6,448 nt of DNA from Lachnospiraceae bacterium (GTDB lineage Bacteria; Bacillota_A; Clostridia; Lachnospirales; Lachnospiraceae): assembly GCA_016281675.1 (NCBI GenBank), contig JAEEJD010000131.1:1-6448 (forward strand), read 5' to 3'. This document shows, in pieces, positions 1 through 5,754 of the stretch. The first letter of the stretch is position 1; each line of letters starts with the position of its first letter. The position numbers were made by a program, and so were the translations under genes. Below the pieces are notes generated by a model. The model did no database searches, was not told the DNA's origin, and saw nothing but the letters and a program-made list of their open reading frames with translations.

Positions 1-668
1 CCCGAAGATGTGAAAGCATAACCCGCAAGCTTGAGAGCATCCTTGTACTCATACAGTACGGAACCGTTTTCGACAGTCTTACCTGCCTGAAGATCCGCAA
101 CGATACCTTTGACCGCCGCATTCTCTACGGGCTTGCCGATCTTCTCCGGAGTCGGATGCCACAGCATCGTTCCCGTCGGTGATACCATGTATGCATATGA
201 TCCTTCAACGCCGAGGATCTTCACATTACCGAGAACCGAATTAAGATTCGTTCCTTCCCCGACGGAAGCAAGGTTTACTGCCTTTGCTGCCTCTTCGGCA
301 AGATTCTGTGCGTATGCCTTGTATACCGTCTCACCGAAATGTCTTGAGAAGTTGATCGAAACGGCGGCTTCCTGTGCAAGGTTCTTGGCGTATCCGCCGT
401 ATGCGTTCTCACCGAACGATGTTGCGAAATCGACACCTATCGCAGCCTCCTCGGCAAGATTCTGTGCGTAGTTCAGATACGTCGTTTCCATCGTGCTTGT
501 TGCCCGGCTCGATGCAACGAGGACCTCGACCAGAACGGTGACGAACACGACAAGGCTTATAAGAAGCGTGATCTTGGTGCTCATCTTGTTGAAGACAGTA
601 ATATTATCGCTGATCTTCTTGGATTTAACAGGTTTCTTGGTAGCTGTTTTAGTAGCAGTTTTTCCCAT
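1..668 (-). CDS. Methyl-accepting chemotaxis protein, N-terminal part (cut by left window edge)
   Basis: The reading frame gives 222 codons from an ATG at 668-666 and stays open to the window edge, so only the sensory half is visible. The start is supported by GGAGG at 680-676 with a 7-nt spacer. Residues 1-30 form a Lys/Thr-rich cytoplasmic tail. Residues about 33-52 (ITLLISLVVFVTVLVEVL) are the first membrane segment. Residues 67-133 contain two and a half copies of a 26-residue repeat beginning YAQNLAEEAA. From about residue 138 a Cache-like sensor domain begins, with YAYMVSPTGTMLWHPTPEKI followed by GKPVEN, a pattern typical of extracellular domains of clostridial chemoreceptors. The second membrane segment, HAMP and CheA/CheW-interacting domains should lie beyond the edge. 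By family, ligand binding outside the cell would modulate CheA and the flagellar motor. The ligand cannot be told. It has its own promoter and is probably transcribed separately from the upstream genes. Confidence 0.88.
   Translation of the reverse strand, partial: MGKTATKTATKKPVKSKKISDNITVFNKMSTKITLLISLVVFVTVLVEVLVASSRATSTMETTYLNYAQNLAEEAAIGVDFATSFGENAYGGYAKNLAQEAAVSINFSRHFGETVYKAYAQNLAEEAAKAVNLASVGEGTNLNSVLGNVKILGVEGSYAYMVSPTGTMLWHPTPEKIGKPVENAAVKGIVADLQAGKTVENGSVLYEYKDALKLAGYAFTSS
270..470 (-). repeat. In-frame 78-bp (26-residue) tandem repeat, about 2.5 copies, in the chemoreceptor
   Basis: Units begin at 470 (residue 67), 392 (residue 93) and 314 (residue 119), exactly 78 nt apart. They start YAQNLAEEAA, YAKNLAQEAA and YAQNLAEEAA. 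The second half of the first two units also matches: GVDFATSFGENAYGG against SINFSRHFGETVYKA. The third unit fades after about 15 residues (KAVNL). The first and third units share a 20-base identical stretch at DNA level, while the middle unit has diverged, which points to duplication followed by drift. The sequence is Ala/Glu-rich and probably helical, lying between the first membrane segment and the Cache domain. Confidence 0.85.
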
Positions 669-670
669 TT

Positions 671-683
671 TTCGGCCTCCGAA
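671..683 (-). promoter_or_regulatory. Small hairpin enclosing the chemoreceptor Shine-Dalgarno sequence
   Basis: On the minus strand TTCGG-AGG-CCGAA forms a perfect 5-bp inverted repeat with a 3-nt loop. The ribosome binding site GGAGG (680-676) lies half in the stem and half in the loop, 7 nt before the ATG. The stem is short, so it may only tune translation modestly or be coincidental. The inverted repeat is seen directly; any regulatory role is inference. Confidence 0.4.
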
Positions 684-728
684 TGATTATTCTGCAACAC
701 AGGGACTAACCCACCCGTATTAGTGATT

Positions 729-757
729 ATTATACCTTGAAAACGCCCGTCGGTCAA
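729..757 (-). promoter_or_regulatory. Vegetative (sigma-70/SigA type) promoter for the chemoreceptor gene
   Basis: Reading the minus strand, TTGACC at 757-752 (-35; consensus TTGACA) is followed by a 17-nt spacer (751-735) and a perfect TATAAT at 734-729 (-10). Transcription would start near 722, giving an untranslated leader of roughly 54 nt before the ATG at 668. The -35 box overlaps the TGA stop codon of the MATE gene (756-754). It is not an extended -10. Motility and chemotaxis genes in Clostridia are often read by SigD, whose motif differs; this one matches the housekeeping sigma factor instead. Confidence 0.8.
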
Positions 758-781
758 TGATTTTCGGGCCCGGAAGGCCCG
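740..781 (-). other. GC-rich overlapping inverted repeats at the 3' end of the MATE gene; possible weak terminator
   Basis: On the minus strand CGGGCC (781-776), a 5-nt loop TTCCG and GGCCCG (770-765) make a perfect 6-bp GC stem inside the last codons of the MATE gene. It is followed by AAAATCATT, not a T-run. The GCCCG arm (769-765) can instead pair with CGGGC (749-745) downstream of the stop, and that arm is followed by GTTTTC (744-739). The two hairpins exclude each other. The second, with a 5-bp stem, a 15-nt loop and only four T residues, would be a weak intrinsic terminator at best. Confidence 0.35.
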
Positions 782-2145
782 TGAATACGGTCAAATCTCT
801 TTCTGACTATCACAAAACATACAACATGTGCCAAAAAAGTCACCGTCCATGAGACCGGATACGTTAAATACAGGTATTTTGTCTCGTGAAACCTCGGTGT
901 CCTGAAGAACGTGAATATCCACGCAAGTCGCAGACCACAGGCTCCTACAAGCGACACTATCATCGGAAGGATCGCATATCCCAGACCTCTGAGTCCTCCC
1001 ACCATAACATCCATCATACCGCACAGGAAATAAGGCAGCGACACATACATCATCCTTATCTTCCCCGCCTCGATGACATCCCGGGAATTCGTATAAAGAG
1101 ATATGAGCCTGTGACTGTCATAATAGGCATATCCGCCGAGAAGCATGCCGGTAAGCACAACACAAATCTGTGCCCTGACAAGGATCCTGTTGATCCGCTC
1201 GAACTTTCTTGCACCCACATTCGCGCTTATGAACGATATACATGCCTGATAGAATGCATTCATCGAAACGTATACGAAGCCTTCTATGTTCTGCGCTGCG
1301 GAGTTTCCTGCAACCACCGTTGCCCCGAAACTGTTTACCGAGGATTGGATTATCACATTCGACAACGAGAAAAGCATTCCCTGGAAGGAGGCCGGAAGCC
1401 CTATCCGTATGATTTTCGCAAGGATGCTCCTGTCTATTGAAAGCATGCGAAGGTCCAGCCGGAGGGCTCCTCTTTCTCTCATAAGACAGGATACGACAAG
1501 TCCCGCAGATATGATCTGTGCTATGACCGTTGCAGTAGCAACACCCGCGACATCCATCCTGAAACTTATGACAAATATAAGGTTTAATATGACATTTATC
1601 ACTCCGGCCGCGGTCAGATAGTACATCGGACGCCTTGTGTCACCTACGGCACGCAGAAGTGCGCTTCCGAAATTGTATACCATGGACGCCGGCATACCGA
1701 GGAAATAGATCTTAAGATACAGGCTTGCAAGAGGGAGTGTTTCTTCCGGAGAATTCATCCATACGAGAATACGATTTGCAAACACGAATCCTGCAATCGC
1801 AAGTATGATGCCGCTTATAAGGCTCACGAGCATGGATGTATGAACCGTCTTTGACATCTGATAATCGTTTCTGCTCCCGTAGTATCTGCTCGCAAGAACA
1901 TTGCTTCCTATGGACAGGCCCATGAAGAGCGATACCAGAAGGTTGATGAGCGGTCCGACGGAACCTACCGCCGCAAGCGAATTGTCACCGGCATATTTGC
2001 CCACAACAACCACATCCGCCGCGTTAAACAGAAGCTGCAGGACGGATGAGAGTATGAGAGGCCCCGTAAACAGCAACAGCCTGCTTACGATGGGCCCCGA
2101 ACACATATCTATCTTATATGAATGCTTTTTGTCAGCGGATAACAT
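754..2145 (-). CDS. MATE-family multidrug/sodium-coupled exporter
   Basis: This 463-residue, very hydrophobic protein has the usual length of MATE (multi-antimicrobial extrusion) transporters, which form 12 membrane helices in two six-helix lobes and export cationic drugs or metabolites in exchange for Na+ or H+. Family hallmarks are visible: DMCSGPIVSRLLLF near the N-terminus, LLFNAADVVVVGKYAG at 38-53 with Asn41 and Asp44 in helix 1, GLSIGSNVLASRYYG at 76-90, and LLRAVGDTRRP at 163-173 closing the first lobe. The matching second-lobe features are GLPASFQGM (249-257) and GGLRGLGY (383-390). The chosen ATG at 2145 lies 11 nt before the pncB stop codon. An in-frame TAG precedes it by four codons, and there is no well-spaced Shine-Dalgarno: GGAGA at 2166-2162 is 16 nt away. 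Translation is therefore probably coupled to pncB. Met14 (2106) is a possible alternative start but would remove part of the conserved N-terminal region. The substrate cannot be predicted. Confidence 0.92.
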   Translation of the reverse strand: MLSADKKHSYKIDMCSGPIVSRLLLFTGPLILSSVLQLLFNAADVVVVGKYAGDNSLAAVGSVGPLINLLVSLFMGLSIGSNVLASRYYGSRNDYQMSKTVHTSMLVSLISGIILAIAGFVFANRILVWMNSPEETLPLASLYLKIYFLGMPASMVYNFGSALLRAVGDTRRPMYYLTAAGVINVILNLIFVISFRMDVAGVATATVIAQIISAGLVVSCLMRERGALRLDLRMLSIDRSILAKIIRIGLPASFQGMLFSLSNVIIQSSVNSFGATVVAGNSAAQNIEGFVYVSMNAFYQACISFISANVGARKFERINRILVRAQICVVLTGMLLGGYAYYDSHRLISLYTNSRDVIEAGKIRMMYVSLPYFLCGMMDVMVGGLRGLGYAILPMIVSLVGACGLRLAWIFTFFRTPRFHETKYLYLTYPVSWTVTFLAHVVCFVIVRKRFDRIHGPSGPENH

Positions 2146-3349
2146 TTGTTTCGTGTTCTAATCTCCAATCGATACAACGCTTCAGATAGTGAACATACGC
2201 ATCGCTCTTGCACATGCTCTTGCCTTCGGCATCGGATATCTTTGCGACGTCGCAACCGTTGCATACCGTCGTCTTCATCACTATGTTAAGCGGTGCGACC
2301 TTCGTGTCGTTTGCAAGATAAGTACCTATTCCGAAAGCCGTCTTCACTTTATCCTTATAAGCCCTGTTAATAGCCGTTGCCTTTTCAAAATCGAGGCTGT
2401 CAGAGAACAGAAGCGTTTTTGTCTTCGGATCAATGCCGAGCTCCCGGTAGTGCCTGATCATGTTATCGGCCCACTCGTACGGATCACCGCTGTCATGACG
2501 TACACCCGAAAACAGCGTCGCATATGTCAGTTGAAAATCCTCCAGGAAACATTTAGTCGTTATCGCATCGGTAAGGGCGGTACCGTTCAGGACACCGTAT
2601 TCCTTGACCCATGCGTCGAGTGCATACCAGTTTGAATATGCCGGATTATGCTTGTGATTACCCTGTCCGACACACATTATCCACTCGTGTGCCATCGTAC
2701 CTACCGGAACAAGGTTATGCTTTTTTGCAAGATAAACGTTACTTGTTCCGACAAACCTGTTGCCTGCCGGAAGCTTTGCGTTTTCAAGAGAAGTAACGGC
2801 AAGCTCCTGAGCCTCTCCCGAAAGCCTTCTTCTTGCCCCGAACTCCGAAAAAGCACCGAGCTCGTATCTGCCCTCAATGATCCCCTGTATCTTGTCATCT
2901 AGACGCTCTCTGAAGCTTTCCAGAAGATCGTCATAGTCGTAGGCCATCCTGAAATACACTTCGTTAACGATCGCAAGGGTCGGGATCTCGTACATTGATG
3001 TATTTAGCCATGTTCCCTTCGTCTCGATCGTCAGTCCGCTTTCACTGTCCGTGCCGAATTCGAAGTCCTCGAATCTCGGTTCCCAAAGCCTTAAGAAATC
3101 GACATACGATCCTTTTATCCACTTTATGTTGTTGAGATATTCCAGTTCATCCTCCCGAAACCGCAGATCACAGTACATCCTGATCTGGCGTTTGATCTCT
3201 TCGATCATCTCGGGGGTAAAACGTACTCCCTCATTGCGGCACTTGAACGACCATGTCGTCTTGTAATCCGAGAACTGGTGATATATGGCCTGTCCCATCG
3301 AGAACTTGTAAGCATCCGTCTCAAGCAGGCTTGTGATGATAGGGTTCAT
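2132..3349 (-). CDS. pncB: Nicotinate phosphoribosyltransferase (NAD salvage)
   Basis: This cytoplasmic enzyme joins nicotinate to PRPP, with ATP hydrolysis, to give nicotinate mononucleotide in the Preiss-Handler NAD salvage route. At 405 residues it matches the length of the E. coli-type PncB (about 400). Conserved segments appear in family order: SLLETDAYKFSMGQA (7-21), FGARRRLSGEAQE (170-182), FVGTSNVYLAKK (199-210), GTMAHEW (217-223), ALTDAITTKCFL (258-269), GVRHDSGDP (282-290), LLFSDSLDFEKA (313-324), FGIGTYLAND (339-348) and PLNIVMKTTVCNG (353-365). His221 in the AHEW motif corresponds to the histidine phosphorylated during catalysis, and RHDSGDP belongs to the phosphoribosyl-binding site. 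The ATG at 3349 is supported by AAGGAG at 3362-3357 with a 7-nt spacer. It sits 15 nt after the peptidase stop, and its 3' end overlaps the MATE start by 14 nt. No deamidase (pncA) or nadD partner is visible, and no NiaR-like operator could be recognised. Confidence 0.96.
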   Translation of the reverse strand: MNPIITSLLETDAYKFSMGQAIYHQFSDYKTTWSFKCRNEGVRFTPEMIEEIKRQIRMYCDLRFREDELEYLNNIKWIKGSYVDFLRLWEPRFEDFEFGTDSESGLTIETKGTWLNTSMYEIPTLAIVNEVYFRMAYDYDDLLESFRERLDDKIQGIIEGRYELGAFSEFGARRRLSGEAQELAVTSLENAKLPAGNRFVGTSNVYLAKKHNLVPVGTMAHEWIMCVGQGNHKHNPAYSNWYALDAWVKEYGVLNGTALTDAITTKCFLEDFQLTYATLFSGVRHDSGDPYEWADNMIRHYRELGIDPKTKTLLFSDSLDFEKATAINRAYKDKVKTAFGIGTYLANDTKVAPLNIVMKTTVCNGCDVAKISDAEGKSMCKSDAYVHYLKRCIDWRLEHETNVIR

Positions 3350-3356
3350 TAATAAT

Positions 3357-3362
3357 CTCCTT
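3357..3362 (-). promoter_or_regulatory. Ribosome binding site of pncB
   Basis: AAGGAG on the minus strand lies 7 nt before the ATG at 3349-3347 and just 2 nt after the peptidase stop codon (3367-3365). This fixes the pncB start and leaves no room for a separate promoter in the 15-nt gap. Confidence 0.85.
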
Positions 3363-3364
3363 GA

Positions 3365-5737
3365 TCATTGATTGACAACGGGTGACCAGTATTCCTGCTG
3401 ATACTTGTCCGTAAACTTGTACGTTACAAGAGGATTTGCGTCGGTTATCTTTATATTCCTGATATCAACATCCGGTGAATCAAGTACGAGCGGTTCTCCG
3501 AACATATAGGAATCTTTGTAATTACCCTGACGGTCATAGTATCTGCACACGAAATCAAGCCTGTCTCCTGCCGAGAGAGCTATCGTGTTCTTAGCCACGG
3601 TATCGGTCTCGCCGTCCTCGTATACATATCTCGCTCCGCTGATAATTCCGTCGGGGAACTCATCCGTAAATGTCAGAAGAAGCTCAACCCTCTGTCCGTT
3701 AAGGAGCGCCGGAACGTATCCGTCATAGCTGTAATGACTGCCATCCTCTCTCGAAGATGTATGGTAATACGCTACAGGGTGTCCGTTTATCGACATCCAC
3801 GTTCCGTCAAATCCGGCAATGAGATTATTGTCATCGTCAAACGAGAACGTGTTATCAAGTCCGAGCTCTATGAATCCCTCACCGTCATCGGCATAGACGC
3901 TCAGATCGACCATCGCGATCTTATCCCAGTCTTCCTCGGACAGTTTGAATATCTTCTGTCCTTTTCCGTTATCTACGGGCTTTAACTTATTCGATGCAAT
4001 GTCATCGCTTTCAGGACCTCTTCCGGTAAGGAGCGTTGTCATGAGTCCTCCGAGCACATCGGAATATCCCGAATAACTCTCTCCGTCCGATCCGGCATAA
4101 TCGGTACCGTACAGACTTCCGAAGAGCGATCCGAGAGGTGAACCTTCACCGTCGGTCGTTGATTGTCCGCCCTGCTCGCTTTGGGCAAATGCCCTTATAC
4201 AATCGGCATATGCGCTGTCCATTCCGATCTGCTCATATGTCTTTGCCATCGTTCCGGCCTTTGAAGCCTTTTTGTACGGGAAGTAAACCGACAGTCCGTT
4301 GGCATTTGCGATCGACCTTTCCGTTCTGTTGTATTTGACACACGAAGACAGAGCATCGGCAAGTTCCTTACTCTGCGGTGTGTCGAGAAGGTTTGCGAAA
4401 TGGATGAAATCGATCTGGTCGATCTTCGATGATATCGCAAATTCCTTTGACTTGTTACGTGCATCGGATACTTTCATATATCCGTTGACATCAGCGATCA
4501 GATCGCTCGTGTTCTTCGAGAAACTGTTGAGCTTTTCCGGAACCGTTGCGGATGCCTCGGCAAGGTCCGTTACCGACAGCGTCGCTTTCTGTCCGGGACA
4601 CTTCTTTGCACAGACGTTTACGAAATCATCAACTATGTTCTTCCCGATCTCCGGAGTCGGCATGCTCGTATCCGCGGAAAGTTTACTGAGCCAGTTTGTG
4701 TAATACCAGCCCACACCCGGCTCGGTCTCCTCCGAAGCGATCATGTAGTCCGCATAATCGGACAGCATAAGCGCTGTTTCGACCGTTGCCATAAGACATG
4801 CATCAAAGCCGACAAAATCAAACTTGATACCGCTTTCGGAAATCGCTTTCTTGATACCTGAAAGGTTCATCGATCCGGTCTGCGGATACTTCTCGTCGTA
4901 TGCATAACCTGACAACGATCCGCTTCCGTGGTCCCAGAGAATGAGTTCGTTCCTGTTGGCCGGGAAATTGGTCGCACAATATTTGATAAACGAAGTAAGC
5001 GTCGCGGGATCGGACATGGAAGCTTTTCCCATGTTATCTTCGAGCATCTTAACCCCGCCCTGCTTTATCTGGAATATCTGATTGACGCTGCTGCTTACAA
5101 TGTTGTTTTTCCACTTCTTGCAGCCGCCGGTATAGACAATGAGATTGATGTTGTCGGAAAGCGTTGCCGCAGCCATCTCCTGCAGATCCGCGGTTCCCAT
5201 ACCGCTTCTCGATTCAAGATCGGTACCGCACAGATAGACCATGATCGTGACAACATCCGCACCCTGTCCGATTATCGACGTGTACTTCGCTCTCGCGGAG
5301 GGATCGACATTCATATCGAGCTCGGATGTGCTGCTCTCCTGCGGCATATCGTATGAAGAATAATCACTCTCTGTTGTCGAGTAACCTCCGATCAGGGTTC
5401 CGAATACATCGGCTAATCCGCCTGATCCGCCGCTTCCGCCGAAAATCTCTCCTCCTTCGGCCCCCGTGTTCGTGCTCTGTCCGGCCGGTGCGGGAGCACT
5501 GTCATATTCGTCCGACGATCCAAACTTCATCACGAAGAAGATTATCACCAGTACCATGATTATCGTTCCGATCCCGACACCTCCGCCGGCGCGCACTCTG
5601 CCGCCGGGACGCGATCCCGAAGAATGACCCGTACTCTCTATCGGTTTCGAGTCAAGTCCGCTTCCGCGCCTTTTGATACTGGCTTCTCCGTCAACTATGT
5701 TCTTTTTTCTGCTTCCCGGTCTGTTATCGGGTGCCAT
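3365..5737 (-). CDS. Membrane-anchored clostripain-like cysteine peptidase (family C11)
   Basis: This 790-residue protein has a basic cytoplasmic N-terminus (1-52, with RKK, KRR and several Arg) and a single membrane segment at about 54-71 (GIGTIIMVLVIIFFVMKF). That predicts a type II anchor with the rest outside the cell. A Gly/Ser/Asp/Glu-rich linker (73-158) leads to a C11 catalytic domain (about 161-518). Its hallmarks are VTIMVYLCGTDLES, YTGGCKKWKN (202-211), LILWDHGSGS with catalytic His270, FVGFDACLMA with nucleophile Cys314 and the preceding Asp312, and SEETEPGVGWYY (335-346). Family C11 enzymes cleave after Arg or Lys and often self-process between His and Cys; Lys283 is a candidate site by position only. 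A second Ser/Gly/Tyr-rich linker (about 520-585) leads to a C-terminal, probably beta-rich domain (595-790) seen in related clostridial proteins, containing CRYYDRQGNYKDSYMFG. The start is fixed by CGAGGG at 5750-5745. Substrates are unknown; surface protein processing or peptide foraging are both possible. Confidence 0.92.
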   Translation of the reverse strand: MAPDNRPGSRKKNIVDGEASIKRRGSGLDSKPIESTGHSSGSRPGGRVRAGGGVGIGTIIMVLVIIFFVMKFGSSDEYDSAPAPAGQSTNTGAEGGEIFGGSGGSGGLADVFGTLIGGYSTTESDYSSYDMPQESSTSELDMNVDPSARAKYTSIIGQGADVVTIMVYLCGTDLESRSGMGTADLQEMAAATLSDNINLIVYTGGCKKWKNNIVSSSVNQIFQIKQGGVKMLEDNMGKASMSDPATLTSFIKYCATNFPANRNELILWDHGSGSLSGYAYDEKYPQTGSMNLSGIKKAISESGIKFDFVGFDACLMATVETALMLSDYADYMIASEETEPGVGWYYTNWLSKLSADTSMPTPEIGKNIVDDFVNVCAKKCPGQKATLSVTDLAEASATVPEKLNSFSKNTSDLIADVNGYMKVSDARNKSKEFAISSKIDQIDFIHFANLLDTPQSKELADALSSCVKYNRTERSIANANGLSVYFPYKKASKAGTMAKTYEQIGMDSAYADCIRAFAQSEQGGQSTTDGEGSPLGSLFGSLYGTDYAGSDGESYSGYSDVLGGLMTTLLTGRGPESDDIASNKLKPVDNGKGQKIFKLSEEDWDKIAMVDLSVYADDGEGFIELGLDNTFSFDDDNNLIAGFDGTWMSINGHPVAYYHTSSREDGSHYSYDGYVPALLNGQRVELLLTFTDEFPDGIISGARYVYEDGETDTVAKNTIALSAGDRLDFVCRYYDRQGNYKDSYMFGEPLVLDSPDVDIRNIKITDANPLVTYKFTDKYQQEYWSPVVNQ

Positions 5738-5744
5738 AATATAT

Positions 5745-5750
5745 CCCTCG
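5745..5750 (-). promoter_or_regulatory. Ribosome binding site of the C11 peptidase
   Basis: CGAGGG on the minus strand stands 7 nt before the ATG at 5737-5735, within the 17-nt gap after the stop codon of the upstream gene. It supports the chosen start; no promoter-like boxes fit in the gap. Confidence 0.75.
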
Positions 5751-5754
5751 CTTT

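Noticed and set aside
109..471. Plus-strand open frame with repeated ARF-AY motifs
   Set aside because: The apparent protein repeat is only the opposite-strand image of the 78-bp repeat in the chemoreceptor gene.
765..781. GC-rich hairpin as a strong intrinsic terminator
   Set aside because: On the minus strand the stem is followed by AAAATCATT rather than a T-run, and on the plus strand it is followed by TGAATACGG, so it is not a canonical terminator in either direction.
886..1440. Plus-strand open frame of 184 codons
   Set aside because: It lies entirely antisense to the well-supported MATE gene, shows no recognisable domain and has Arg/His-rich composition typical of a shadow frame.
3350..3364. 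Riboswitch, NiaR operator or separate promoter for pncB
   Set aside because: The gap is only 15 nt and is mostly the ribosome binding site, leaving no room for a regulatory RNA or promoter boxes.
4928..5356. Plus-strand open frame of 142 codons
   Set aside because: It is antisense to the C11 catalytic domain, including the region of the catalytic His, with no family resemblance and no convincing ribosome binding site.
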